Below are positions 16,082 to 24,611 of a stretch of DNA of 64,000 nt, one piece after another. The notes beneath the pieces are model-generated. The model was not told where the DNA came from and searched no databases. It saw only the letters and a program-made list of their open reading frames with translations. Source of the DNA: a virus; the IMG/VR virus record IMGVR_UViG_3300043467_001012, positions 124,001 to 188,000 of that record; one strand, given 5' to 3'. The position numbers and the translations under genes were made by a program. How positions within the stretch are numbered: position 1 is the first letter of the stretch; every line of letters starts with the position of its first letter.

Positions 16082-16153
16082 TTGCGTATTGAAACATGGC
16101 AACAGAACTGCGTTTGATTGTGCCTTAACAATTACATTTTGGAAATTTGATCC

Positions 16154-17851
16154 ATGTCATGGAAAAAGTATTTTACACCAGTTAAGTTAGACAATCAAAT
16201 GGGTTCGTCTAGTCCAATCTCTGGTGGTGGCCGTCCAGGTCCTGCTCGTGCTAATTATTCTAGCTATCTTCCTGATGTCTATGCAGGCACCCCTAATCGT
16301 ATTGAACGTTATATGCAGTATGACACCATGGATATGGATTCAGAAGTCAACGCCGCCCTAGATATTCTAGCAGAGTTCTGCACACAGAAAGACAAAGAAA
16401 ATGCCACTCCTTTTCAAACTTTCTATAGAGGCAATCCCACTAGTACTGAAGTTAAACTCATAAAAGAAAGTCTTCAGAAATGGACCAAACAACAACAATT
16501 TGAAACTAGAATTTTTCGCATAGTTAGAAACGCTTTCAAGTATGGCGACGTATTTTTTATCCGTGATCCTGAAACCAAAAAATGGTTGTTTGTGGATGCA
16601 GCCAAGGTCACTAAAATTATTGTTAACGAATCAGAAGGCAAAATTCCAGAACAATATGTAGTCAAAGACATTAATTTTAATTTTAAAAATTTAATTGCAG
16701 TTACTCCACACGGCACAACAAATACCAGTCCAAGTGGAACATCAACAAGCTATTCAGGCGGTAGTCAAGGTAGAGGCATGGTAGGCAATGTTAGTCAACC
16801 TCCAGGAACTAGATTTCACAATCAAACCAACGAAGTCACAGTTGATGCCAAAAACGTAATTCATATCAGTTTATCAGAAGGACTAGATGCAAACTATCCT
16901 TTTGGTAATTCATTATTAGAATCAGTATTCAAAGTCTACAAGCAGAAAGAATTGCTTGAAGATGCTATTATTATCTATCGTGTACAACGTGCTCCTGAAA
17001 GACGTATATTCTATATTGACGTTGGAAATATGCCTGCACACATGGCCATGAGCTTTGTAGAACGTGTTAAAAACGAAATTCAACAAAGACGTATTCCGTC
17101 ATCAACAGGTGGCGGCAATAATGTTATTGATGCCAGCTACAATCCTCTAAGTGCTTCAGAAGACTACTTCTTTCCACAGACCGCTGAAGGACGTGGATCA
17201 AAAGTTGACACACTAGCAGGCGGTACAAATCTTGGTGAGATCACAGATCTACGCTTTTTTACCAACAAGTTATTCCGTGCTTTGAGAATACCGGCAGCCT
17301 ACTTGCCCACAGGAATTGAAGAAGCTTCAAACACGGTTGCTGACGGAAAGGTAGGCACAGCTTATATTCAAGAATTACGTTTTAACAAATATTGCGAACG
17401 TTTACAAAACAGTATTGTGGAAACATTTGATTTGGAATTCAAGTTATGGATGGAAAGCAATGGTGTAAACATTGACCCAAGTCTATTTGAATTAAAGTTT
17501 AACCCTCCACAAAACTTTGCGGCCTATCGTCAAAGTGAACTAGATACTGCCCGTGCAGCTACATTTGCACAGCTACAAGAAATTCCACATCTCAGCAAAC
17601 GGTTTGCTATGAAACGATTCTTGGGCATGACTCAAGAAGAGATCACAGAAAACGAACGCATGTGGAGAGAAGAACAAGGCGGCAATCTAAAACCAGTGCT
17701 AGATGCCGGCGGCCAAATGAGATCTGTGGGAATTACTCCTGCAGGAACACAGGCAGATCTAGCAAGTCAGGCAGAAGAAGCGCCAGAAGAAGCACCAGTA
17801 GACACAGGCGCAGAAGGCGAAGCTGCGCCAGCAGAAGCACCGGCCCAGTGA
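16154..17851 (+). CDS. gp20: portal vertex protein gp20
   Basis: A 565-residue protein. Recognisable portal segments include RIERYMQYDTMDMDSEVNAA near residue 53, FKYGDVFFIRD near 130, and AYLPTGIEEASNTVADGKVG near 390-410 followed by IQELRFNKYCERLQ. These are hallmarks of T4-type portal proteins, which form the dodecameric ring through which DNA is packaged and to which the neck attaches. The C-terminal 50 residues are Ala/Glu/Pro-rich. It opens the head operon gp20-gp67-like-gp21-gp22-gp23. No late promoter octamer or strong ribosome site was found in the 72 bases before it. Confidence 0.95.
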   Translation: MSWKKYFTPVKLDNQMGSSSPISGGGRPGPARANYSSYLPDVYAGTPNRIERYMQYDTMDMDSEVNAALDILAEFCTQKDKENATPFQTFYRGNPTSTEVKLIKESLQKWTKQQQFETRIFRIVRNAFKYGDVFFIRDPETKKWLFVDAAKVTKIIVNESEGKIPEQYVVKDINFNFKNLIAVTPHGTTNTSPSGTSTSYSGGSQGRGMVGNVSQPPGTRFHNQTNEVTVDAKNVIHISLSEGLDANYPFGNSLLESVFKVYKQKELLEDAIIIYRVQRAPERRIFYIDVGNMPAHMAMSFVERVKNEIQQRRIPSSTGGGNNVIDASYNPLSASEDYFFPQTAEGRGSKVDTLAGGTNLGEITDLRFFTNKLFRALRIPAAYLPTGIEEASNTVADGKVGTAYIQELRFNKYCERLQNSIVETFDLEFKLWMESNGVNIDPSLFELKFNPPQNFAAYRQSELDTARAATFAQLQEIPHLSKRFAMKRFLGMTQEEITENERMWREEQGGNLKPVLDAGGQMRSVGITPAGTQADLASQAEEAPEEAPVDTGAEGEAAPAEAPAQ

Positions 17852-17857
17852 TAAATA
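17850..17857 (+). promoter_or_regulatory. late promoter GATAAATA abutting a start codon
   Basis: GATAAATA ends four bases before the ATG at 17862 and overlaps the gp20 stop codon. With T4 spacing the transcript starts at about 17863, so the mRNA would be leaderless. No Shine-Dalgarno sequence precedes the ATG. Confidence 0.5.
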
Positions 17858-17861
17858 TCAT

Positions 17862-18113
17862 ATGCTCCTACTAGAATTCCTTTATTTCAATGACAACAAC
17901 AACGACTTTGCAGTTGATCGTCGTTATGAAAATAACAAAGACAGCTCTGTGCTCAAAAGAAGTGACACTAGAAAAACTCGTCTAACACTAAGACAAATCA
18001 ATAGACTGCGCATGCAGGCAGAAGCACACGACTATGAGCGTGATTCTGAATTAGAATTTGTAAGACAGATGTATGGAGCACCAGCAGGTGAAGCAGAGCA
18101 ACCAGCAGAATAA
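17862..18113 (+). CDS. small conserved head-operon protein
   Basis: An 83-residue protein beginning MLLLEFLYFNDNNNDFAVDR, with SDTRKTRLTLRQINRLRMQA in the middle and an acidic Ala/Glu/Pro end. The R-K-T-R-L-T-L-x-x-I-x-x-[IL]-R-M pattern resembles a small protein after gp20 in other T4-like phages. It lies in the place where T4 has prohead-core gene 67, but the gp67-like acidic protein here is at 18794, so I leave the function open. Its 3' end overlaps the next gene by 41 bases. The start codon sits right at a late promoter. Confidence 0.7.
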   Translation: MLLLEFLYFNDNNNDFAVDRRYENNKDSSVLKRSDTRKTRLTLRQINRLRMQAEAHDYERDSELEFVRQMYGAPAGEAEQPAE

Positions 18114-18729
18114 CGTTGCATTTGTACTAGGCAACGGCACCAGCAGGCGCAGTTTAAACCATAACAGCTTACTAGATAAGGGCATAGTCTACGCCTGTAA
18201 TGCCATGTACAGAGAATTTGAACCGCACTATCTCATAGCTGTAGATGTTAAAATGGTCAATGAAATAGTAGCATCTGGTTATAACAAAACACATGCTGTA
18301 TGGACCAATCCCAACAAAGGCATTAGTACCAAGCATCATCTCAATCTATTCAATCCACACAAGGGGTGGAGCAGTGGTCCTACAGCTCTTTGGTTTGCCA
18401 GCGAGCAGGGACATAGAGACATTTATATTTTTGGATTCGATTTTCAAGGTCTGCAGGGTAGATTCAACAATATGTACGCAGATACCTACAACTATAAAAA
18501 AACCAGCGACACAGCCACCTTCCATGGCAATTGGCTAAGTCAGACCGAAAGAACTATCAAAGATTTTAGACATACTCAATATTATCGTGTAATCAATCCA
18601 GGAGACTTTGTACCCGATCAACTGGGCATACAGATCAAAAACATCAAGCACATCACCTATGACGACTTCAACAGTCGTTTTCCTGGCTGTACTTATACAG
18701 CAGAAACTGTTCAAAAAACTACCATTTAA
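18073..18729 (+). CDS. MptE/DUF115-like putative sugar- or nucleotide-binding protein in the head operon
   Basis: A 218-residue protein. After a short N-terminal tail come VAFVLGNGTSRRSLN (about 15-29) and YACNAMYREFEPHYLIAVDV (about 40-59), which look like a Rossmann-type beta strand-loop with the V-L-G-N-G-x-S signature seen in MptE-like/DUF115 proteins linked to glycan or pterin transfer. Further on, GWSSGPTALWFASEQGHRDI and YIFGFDFQG extend the fold. The ATG at 18073 gives a 41-base overlap with the previous gene; no later in-frame start exists before the first strand. A role in modifying a virion component is a guess. It is unusual to find such a protein between portal and scaffold genes. 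Confidence 0.65.
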   Translation: MEHQQVKQSNQQNNVAFVLGNGTSRRSLNHNSLLDKGIVYACNAMYREFEPHYLIAVDVKMVNEIVASGYNKTHAVWTNPNKGISTKHHLNLFNPHKGWSSGPTALWFASEQGHRDIYIFGFDFQGLQGRFNNMYADTYNYKKTSDTATFHGNWLSQTERTIKDFRHTQYYRVINPGDFVPDQLGIQIKNIKHITYDDFNSRFPGCTYTAETVQKTTI

Positions 18730-18749
18730 CCCCAGATTGTAATCATAGT

Positions 18750-18757
18750 GTTAAATA
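18750..18757 (+). promoter_or_regulatory. late promoter candidate GTTAAATA
   Basis: GTTAAATA lies 36 bases before the ATG at 18794. The predicted transcript start near 18763 leaves a 31-base leader with GAAGGAG. Confidence 0.45.
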
Positions 18758-18793
18758 AAAGCACAGCCTAACCATCTTGAAGGAGAATATAAC

Positions 18794-19708
18794 ATGGCAG
18801 AAAAATCACTACTTGAGCAGATGCTCGAGCGTTTGGTCAATGACGATCAAGCTAAAGCAGAAGAATTATTCCACGAGTACGTAGTTGGAAAATCTCGTGA
18901 GATCTACGAAAATCTAATCGAAGCTGAAATGGCTGACGATGAAGAAACAGATCCAGAAGATCCAGAAGTCAAAGAAGAATCAGAAGTCGATGAAGAAAAC
19001 GACTTGGACGAAGAATTTGAAGAAATTGCCTACGAAGGCGACGACGAAGTTGGCGGCCCAGCAGGTGACATGGGTGATGACCTAGCAGGCGAACTAGGCC
19101 CTGAAGAAGAGGGTGATGAAGACCTAAGCGCAAACAGCGAAGAAGAATTATTCCAAGACCTAGACAGCATTGTAGACGAACTACAAGCACGTTTTGACAA
19201 GCTAGGCGGTGGCGAAGAAGGTGGTATGGACGGCATGGACGGAATGGACGGCAAAATGAAAGATGATTTCGATCTAGCCACAGTACGTGAATATGTTGAA
19301 AAAGTTCCAGGCGGCCACGGCGCAGAAAAGAAAGGTCAAGGTGAAGGAGCACTGTCAGGCACAGGCAAACTAAGCCAAGGTTCTAGCACAAATGCCAAGT
19401 CTATTGTTGCAGGAAAAAATGACATGGGTGGTACAACAGCCAACATTCTAGGTAGCAAAGAAGAAGCAGCCAAGTATGTGGGTTCAGGTGGCGGCCAACT
19501 AGGCGGATCTAGCCTATTCAAAGGTACACCAAAAGAAGATAATGCAGGTAATATCAATGTTCCAGGCGGCAAGGCAGGTGGTGCTTTTTCAACGAAAGAG
19601 CCAGGTCATGGTGCAGAGAAGAAAGGTGAAGCTGAAGGCAAATTTAGCGGCACAGGTGGTTCTTCCGGTTCAGTTGATAAAGCAAGCCTTTTCCGTGGTC
19701 GTAGGTAA
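18794..19708 (+). CDS. gp67: acidic prohead core protein, gp67-like
   Basis: A 304-residue very acidic protein. The N terminus (LLEQMLERLVNDDQAKAEEL, FHEYVVGKSREIYENLIEAE) resembles T4 gp67, a prohead-core protein of about 80 residues that also has a short helix-rich head followed by an Asp/Glu tail. Here the acidic section (residues 45-125) is followed by a Gly-rich C terminus with repeats of GHGAEKKG (two copies) and GTG-type blocks. It has a strong GAAGGAG site and directly precedes the protease gp21, as in the T4 order 67-68-21. In T4 the core is cut to peptides by gp21. The length excess over T4 is large. Confidence 0.65.
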   Translation: MAEKSLLEQMLERLVNDDQAKAEELFHEYVVGKSREIYENLIEAEMADDEETDPEDPEVKEESEVDEENDLDEEFEEIAYEGDDEVGGPAGDMGDDLAGELGPEEEGDEDLSANSEEELFQDLDSIVDELQARFDKLGGGEEGGMDGMDGMDGKMKDDFDLATVREYVEKVPGGHGAEKKGQGEGALSGTGKLSQGSSTNAKSIVAGKNDMGGTTANILGSKEEAAKYVGSGGGQLGGSSLFKGTPKEDNAGNINVPGGKAGGAFSTKEPGHGAEKKGEAEGKFSGTGGSSGSVDKASLFRGRR

Positions 19709-19717
19709 TAGGACATA

Positions 19718-20347
19718 ATGGTGAAAACTAACCTTAGCGAACAATTGAGTTTCGATCAGGCTAAGATTGTCTTGGAGAGCGAAGAAGAGAACGGTAAGAA
19801 ATCGCTGCACTTGAACGGTATCTGCATTCAAGGAGATATCCGTAATCAGAATCAGCGAATTTATTCTTCTCAAGAGATTGGCAAGGCTGTCAAAACGCTC
19901 AACGAACAGATCTCTGGCGGATATTCTGTTTGCGGAGAGTTAGATCATCCTCAGGATTTAAAAATCAATCTAGATCGTGTTAGTCATATGATTACCAAGA
20001 TGTGGATGGATGGTCCTAACGGCTACGGAAAACTTAAAATTATCCCAACTCCAATGGGTCAGTTAGTTCAGACCATGTTGGAGTCGGGAGTAAAGTTGGG
20101 TGTATCGAGTAGAGGTTCCGGTGAAGTAGATGGCAGTGGTAATGTTCAAGGTTTTGAAATTATCACAGTTGATATTGTAGCACAACCTAGCGCCCCGGGA
20201 GCTTACCCAACTCCAGTATACGAACATTTAATGAATACATTAGGTGGAAATCAGGCATTTAAAATAGCACAAGAAGTCAAAGGCGACCCAAAGGCACAGA
20301 AATACATAGCAGAGAGTCTGGTGAAGATCATCAGAGGTCTCAAATAA
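19718..20347 (+). CDS. gp21: prohead protease gp21
   Basis: A 209-residue serine protease of the herpes-assemblin-like phage family. The catalytic His is in GELDHP (His77) and the Ser in LGVSSRGSG (Ser130 or Ser131); the later block ITVDIVAQPSAPGAYP is also typical. It digests the scaffold gp22 and trims gp23 and internal proteins during head maturation. It lies between the acidic core protein and gp22 with a GGA ribosome site. Length agrees with T4 gp21 (212 residues). Confidence 0.93.
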   Translation: MVKTNLSEQLSFDQAKIVLESEEENGKKSLHLNGICIQGDIRNQNQRIYSSQEIGKAVKTLNEQISGGYSVCGELDHPQDLKINLDRVSHMITKMWMDGPNGYGKLKIIPTPMGQLVQTMLESGVKLGVSSRGSGEVDGSGNVQGFEIITVDIVAQPSAPGAYPTPVYEHLMNTLGGNQAFKIAQEVKGDPKAQKYIAESLVKIIRGLK

Positions 20348-20362
20348 CAGTAGGAGAATCAC

Positions 20363-21460
20363 ATGCTAGATTTCGTTAAACAGTTGTTTGAAAACAATGT
20401 GATTTCCGAAGAACTTAAATCGGAAATTGAATCAGCTTGGCAAAGCAGAATTCAAGAAAATCGTGACCAAGTCACTGCCACACTTCGTGAAGAATTTGCA
20501 CAGAAGTACGAGCACGACAAGACCGCGATGGTAGAAGCCGTTGAAACAATGTTAGCAGACCGCCTACAGGCAGAGCTATCAGAGTTGGCTGAAGACCGTC
20601 AAGGACTTATCGATGCACGTACAAAATACACACAAAAAATGAAATCAGATGCTACAGCAATGGAAGCATTTGTATTGAATAATTTGCGCAAAGAACTTGC
20701 AGAATTACACGAAGATCGTAAAGCAGTTGCTAACAACGTTGGTAAATTAGAATCTTTTATCGTGGATGCACTAGCGAAAGAAATCGCGGAATTCCATGCA
20801 GATAAGAAAGACTTAGCTGAAACTAAAGTAAAACTGGTGCGCGAAAGCAAAGCCAAGTTTGAACAGATCAAGAAAGATTTTATTGCTCGCTCATCAACTA
20901 TCATTCAAGAAACAGTCTCTAAAGGACTCAAAGCTGAAATGGTACAGTTGCGCGAGGACATTGACGCTGCCCGCAGAAATGATTTTGGCCGCAGAATTTT
21001 TGAAAGTTTTGCCAGCGAGTACGCTGCCAGTCATCTCAATGAGAAGTCTGAAACAGCTAAACTTCTAAGAGTAGTTGCTGCAAAAGAGCAAGAACTTGAA
21101 GAAGCAGCAAAAATTGTTGCAGAAACACAAAAATTAGTAGAAAGTCGTGAACAACAGCTACGTATTGCACAAAACACAATGGATCGCAAAGAAGTTATGA
21201 GCGAATTGCTTGGCCCATTAGGTGGAGACAAACGTGAAGTGATGAAAGAATTACTTGAGTCAGTTCAGACAGAAAAACTATACACCGCTTATGACAAGTA
21301 CCTACCTTCAGTAATGAATGGTGGCAATGCTCCAGTCAAGAAAGCGTTGACCGAAGGCAAAGAAATTACAGGCGATAAAAATCAGGCACAATCTTTTGGC
21401 AGAGAAGAAAAATCTGCTGAAATTTTTGACATCCGCAGGCTTGCGGGACTAAAAGTTTAA
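20363..21460 (+). CDS. gp22: prohead scaffold protein gp22
   Basis: A 365-residue, almost entirely helical protein rich in Glu, Lys and Ala (for example AELSELAEDRQGLIDARTKY). It starts MLDFVKQLFENNVISEELKS and has EVMSELLGPLGGDKREVMKE near residue 275, both typical of T4-like gp22. It forms the scaffolding core around which the capsid assembles and is then degraded by gp21. It has an AGGAG site and is followed 11 bases later by gp23. T4 gp22 is 269 residues, so this one is longer. Confidence 0.9.
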   Translation: MLDFVKQLFENNVISEELKSEIESAWQSRIQENRDQVTATLREEFAQKYEHDKTAMVEAVETMLADRLQAELSELAEDRQGLIDARTKYTQKMKSDATAMEAFVLNNLRKELAELHEDRKAVANNVGKLESFIVDALAKEIAEFHADKKDLAETKVKLVRESKAKFEQIKKDFIARSSTIIQETVSKGLKAEMVQLREDIDAARRNDFGRRIFESFASEYAASHLNEKSETAKLLRVVAAKEQELEEAAKIVAETQKLVESREQQLRIAQNTMDRKEVMSELLGPLGGDKREVMKELLESVQTEKLYTAYDKYLPSVMNGGNAPVKKALTEGKEITGDKNQAQSFGREEKSAEIFDIRRLAGLKV

Positions 21461-21471
21461 GGAGAACTATA

Positions 21472-22647
21472 ATGTCACAATTACTCGAGTCACGCTGGTC
21501 GGAGACCAAAGAAGCTCTTTTAGAAGGTCTTCAAGGTAACAAGCGTTCAGTAATGGCAACTACTCTAGAAAATACTCGCAAGTATCTAGCTGAAAGTGCT
21601 ACTGCTGGAGCTACATCCGCTGGCAACGTTGCAACCCTAAATCGTGTGATCCTTCCAGTGATCAGACGTGTACTACCTACCGTTATTGCTAACGAATTAG
21701 TCGGCGTACAACCAATGACTGGCCCAGTTGGTCAAATTCATACACTACGTGTTCGCTACTCAGATAGCTTCACAGGTGCTACAGGTGGATCTACAACAGC
21801 TGGTGAAGAAGCACTAAGCCCGTTCAAGATTGCTGAAGGCTATTCTGGTAATACCAACGGTGTAGCTGATGCAACAGCTGCCAAAGAAGGTGTTGCTGGT
21901 AACAAACTAAGCATTCAAATCTTGAAGCAGACAGTTGAAGCCAAGACACGTAAGTTGTCAGCTCGCTGGACATTCGAAGCAGCTCAAGATGCACAAGCCC
22001 AACAAGGTATTGACATCGAAGCTGAGATCATGGCAGCTCTTGCACAAGAGATCACTGCTGAGATCGACCAAGAAGTTCTACGTAGCCTAGGTACTTTGGC
22101 TGCTGGCGCAGGCAATACAGTAGCGTATGATCAGACAGGTGTGTCTGGTACAGCTACATTCGTTGGTGACGAGCATGCTGCATTGGCAGTTGCTATCAAC
22201 CGTGTTGCTAACGTGATCGCTCAGCGTACACGTCGCGGTGCTGGTAACTGGGCTGTTGTTAGCCCACAAGCATTGACAATTCTTCAAAGTGCTACAACTT
22301 CTGCGTTCGCAAGAACAACAGAAGGTACATTCGAAGCACCTACAAACACTAAGTTTGTTGGTACATTGAATAGCGCAATGAAAGTGTATGTTAACACATA
22401 CGCTGCTGATGACAGCGCAATTGTTGTTGGTTATAAAGGTTCTAGCGAATCTGATGCAGCAGCATTCTATTGCCCATACATTCCATTGATGAGCAGTGGT
22501 GTTGTTCTAGACCCAAGCACATTTGAGCCAGTTGTTTCTTTCATGACCAGATATGGTTATGTTGAGTTAACAAATACTGCTTCATCTCTTGGTAATGCAG
22601 CAGACTACCTAGGTCGTGTAACAATCGCTGGTGTTTCTTATACCTAA
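21472..22647 (+). CDS. gp23: major capsid protein gp23
   Basis: A 391-residue capsid protein. The N-terminal 45 residues form a propeptide-like segment ending YLAESATAGA, where L-A-E|S is a plausible gp21 cut site. Later segments include RRVLPTVIANELVGVQPMTG, GQIHTLRVRY and the C-terminal YCPYIPLMSSGVVLDPSTFE, VSFMTRYGYVELTN, characteristic of T4 gp23. The protein is shorter than T4 gp23 (521) and, as I recall, than cyanophage versions. Codon use looks optimised and the AAGGAG site is strong, as expected for the most abundant virion protein. A terminator follows. Confidence 0.95.
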   Translation: MSQLLESRWSETKEALLEGLQGNKRSVMATTLENTRKYLAESATAGATSAGNVATLNRVILPVIRRVLPTVIANELVGVQPMTGPVGQIHTLRVRYSDSFTGATGGSTTAGEEALSPFKIAEGYSGNTNGVADATAAKEGVAGNKLSIQILKQTVEAKTRKLSARWTFEAAQDAQAQQGIDIEAEIMAALAQEITAEIDQEVLRSLGTLAAGAGNTVAYDQTGVSGTATFVGDEHAALAVAINRVANVIAQRTRRGAGNWAVVSPQALTILQSATTSAFARTTEGTFEAPTNTKFVGTLNSAMKVYVNTYAADDSAIVVGYKGSSESDAAAFYCPYIPLMSSGVVLDPSTFEPVVSFMTRYGYVELTNTASSLGNAADYLGRVTIAGVSYT

Positions 22648-22676
22648 TCCGTATTAGCAATTACTACGACAAGTTC

Positions 22677-22700
22677 AAAAAGGCTCTTCGGAGCCTTTTT
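22677..22700 (+). terminator. intrinsic terminator after gp23
   Basis: A 10-bp stem AAAAAGGCTC with a TTCG loop and GAGCCTTTTT closes the head operon just after gp23. The loop is the very stable UUCG tetraloop. Confidence 0.9.
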
Positions 22701-22706
22701 GTTTGA

Positions 22707-22714
22707 CTTAAATA
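22707..22714 (+). promoter_or_regulatory. late promoter CTTAAATA, leaderless arrangement
   Basis: CTTAAATA ends six bases before the A of the ATG at 22720. With T4 spacing the first transcribed base is the A of the start codon. It directly follows the gp23 terminator. Confidence 0.5.
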
Positions 22715-22719
22715 TCGGT

Positions 22720-22989
22720 ATGAAAGTAGAAAGCGATCAAGATTTTAAAAAATTACAAAATCAATTTAGCTTATGGCGCACACGCTTTCCTATGTTTAGA
22801 CACGATGTACAACAAATAGAACGTATGATAAACATGCACATACAAGAGCATAGTAAAATTATGGTTGCTCACAGGCAAACTCACAGCAGAAGCCATTTAG
22901 AACGAGCTCAAAAAGAAATAGATTCTATCAATCAGATTATAGCCACAGTAGAAAAATTAGAGTTAATGGCTATGCTGAGTCGCGGATAA
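22720..22989 (+). CDS. small helical protein after gp23, function unknown
   Basis: An 89-residue charged helical protein (MKVESDQDFKKLQNQFSLWR, then HDVQQIERMINMHIQEHSKI). The ATG at 22720 is chosen over an in-frame TTG at 22699 because the latter lies in the terminator. Coiled-coil formation is likely. Position between the capsid gene and a virion protein suggests a late role, but nothing specific is recognised. No ribosome site is present and transcription is predicted to begin at the ATG. Confidence 0.65.
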   Translation: MKVESDQDFKKLQNQFSLWRTRFPMFRHDVQQIERMINMHIQEHSKIMVAHRQTHSRSHLERAQKEIDSINQIIATVEKLELMAMLSRG

Positions 22990-22992
22990 ATA
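22985..22992 (+). promoter_or_regulatory. late promoter GATAAATA
   Basis: GATAAATA overlaps the stop codon of the preceding gene. The predicted start near 22998 gives a 64-base leader with AAAGGAG before the ATG at 23062. Confidence 0.5.
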
Positions 22993-23061
22993 AAGTATCT
23001 AGAAAAGATTGTGCGGAGCCACCGTGCATGACCTAGAACGTCACTCAAAGGAGAAAATCAA

Positions 23062-23595
23062 ATGGCAAATAAAGTAAATAACCGATATTTCGGACAAACA
23101 GGTGTAGCCGCTACACCAACACTACCAGTTAGAGTATATAACGGTTCTGCAAAAGAAGGCTATATTGTAAATCAAGTTGGAGCACGTAGATTTAAATGTG
23201 CAGACGATACCACAACTTATACCGATGGAACAAATGCATTAACAGTTGGCAGTCAATATGTTATTGTATCTGTTGGCGATTCAAACTTTGCTGAAATCGG
23301 TGCAAGAGCAAATGCAGCAGGAATTGTTTTTACAGCTACAGCTACAGCAACTACTGGTGGAACTACAGGCACAGTCTACGAAGTAATTACAGCTAAATTA
23401 GTGCAAGGTACTGCTAGCGATCCTACCGCAGCTAATACAGCCACACTAGTTGGTATTGTAGCGGGTGCGGGCCAACGTCCTGTTACACTAAAGAAAATTA
23501 ATTACAGAACAGCAGTTGACTTTAGCGGAAACCGTTATAAGTGGTCATTAAGTGATGACTCTACACAGACCTTGTTAATTTTAACCGCTATTTAA
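23062..23595 (+). CDS. virion protein, beta-rich, function unknown
   Basis: A 177-residue Thr/Ala/Gly-rich protein starting MANKVNNRYFGQTGVAATPT. Alternating hydrophobic and Thr/Gly residues suggest beta structure. It contains GSQYVIVSVGDSNFAEIGAR and ends VDFSGNRYKWSLSDDSTQTL. The gene has a late promoter, a strong AAAGGAG site and is followed 14 bases later by a fibre-like gene. A head-decoration or fibre-base role is possible; I do not recognise the family. Confidence 0.65.
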   Translation: MANKVNNRYFGQTGVAATPTLPVRVYNGSAKEGYIVNQVGARRFKCADDTTTYTDGTNALTVGSQYVIVSVGDSNFAEIGARANAAGIVFTATATATTGGTTGTVYEVITAKLVQGTASDPTAANTATLVGIVAGAGQRPVTLKKINYRTAVDFSGNRYKWSLSDDSTQTLLILTAI

Positions 23596-23609
23596 TCTAG
23601 GAAGTAAAC

Positions 23610-24599
23610 ATGGGACAGTTTGTACAAGTAAGTGGTGATTACAATATCAAATCCGGTGAAGGCGCTGTTATCACGCTGGATACTGGTGCTGGTGTTGGCA
23701 CCACTCGCGTTACTGGAAATTTAATCGTTGAAGGTGATACACTAAATGTCTCTGTTGAAAACTTAAATGTACAAGATAACATCATTACCCTAAACTACGG
23801 TGAAACAGGTAATGGTGTTAGTTTAAGATATTCGGGGATCGAAGTTGATCGAGGACTTGCAACTAATGTTTCTTTATTGTGGGATGAAAACGACGACTCT
23901 TGGAATTTAAAAGAAGGCGGCGGATATAATACCAGCAAACTTAGATTAAAAGAAATTTTAACTAACAGTGATACTGATAGCGGTGATTTAACTTTAATTG
24001 GTACAGGCACAGGTGTTGTCAAAGTAGCAGGAACCACGGCCTATGAACTACAGGTCACCGATGATGACGACGTACCCAACAAGAAATATGTAGATGATGC
24101 AATTCAAACCAATCCTACTTTCCAAATTCTAAGAGGAGACACCAGAGCCGCAGCATTTGACATTGGCAATCCCATTGATCCTGGTTTATTTCCTATCGGA
24201 CCGTTTTTCACACAACCACCAGAAAGTGTTATAGGATTTGCTGTAGATGATAATATTGTGGCGCAATTTTTCCGTAACAGAGTGCAGCTTGCAGGCATCA
24301 ATTTCTTTCTAGAAGACCCCACACCCGATGCTCCCGGCATCCCCGATGCCACCGTGCTACAAACAGTCAACACCAACGGCAATATCAAATTAGAAACCAA
24401 TGGCACTGGCAAAGTTCAAATAACCTATGCTCTGCAGTTGGATAATCCTGGCGCAACTCCGGCAGCAGTTTCAAATGCCAGCTTGGTCTACGGTGGATCG
24501 ATTGGTACTGGTAGTACAGGTGTTTATTTTAGAAACACTGTTAATAATGACGAATTAATAAGCAAGAGCAAGGCTCTTGTTTTCAGCATGATATTTTAA
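23610..24599 (+). CDS. fibre-like virion structural protein
   Basis: A 329-residue protein. The N-terminal half is built from short beta repeats (TRVTGNLIVEGDTLNVSVEN, VQDNIITLNYGETGNGVSLR), as in phage fibre shafts, and contains the hinge PNKKYVDDAI at about 156-165 that is common at the end of fibre repeats. Then a domain with FRNRVQLAGINFFLEDPTPD and repeated TNGNIKLETNGTGKVQI. A tail or head fibre component is likely. It begins the long fibre region and has no enzymatic motif. Confidence 0.65.
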   Translation: MGQFVQVSGDYNIKSGEGAVITLDTGAGVGTTRVTGNLIVEGDTLNVSVENLNVQDNIITLNYGETGNGVSLRYSGIEVDRGLATNVSLLWDENDDSWNLKEGGGYNTSKLRLKEILTNSDTDSGDLTLIGTGTGVVKVAGTTAYELQVTDDDDVPNKKYVDDAIQTNPTFQILRGDTRAAAFDIGNPIDPGLFPIGPFFTQPPESVIGFAVDDNIVAQFFRNRVQLAGINFFLEDPTPDAPGIPDATVLQTVNTNGNIKLETNGTGKVQITYALQLDNPGATPAAVSNASLVYGGSIGTGSTGVYFRNTVNNDELISKSKALVFSMIF

Positions 24600-24611
24600 G
24601 AGATAATAAAA

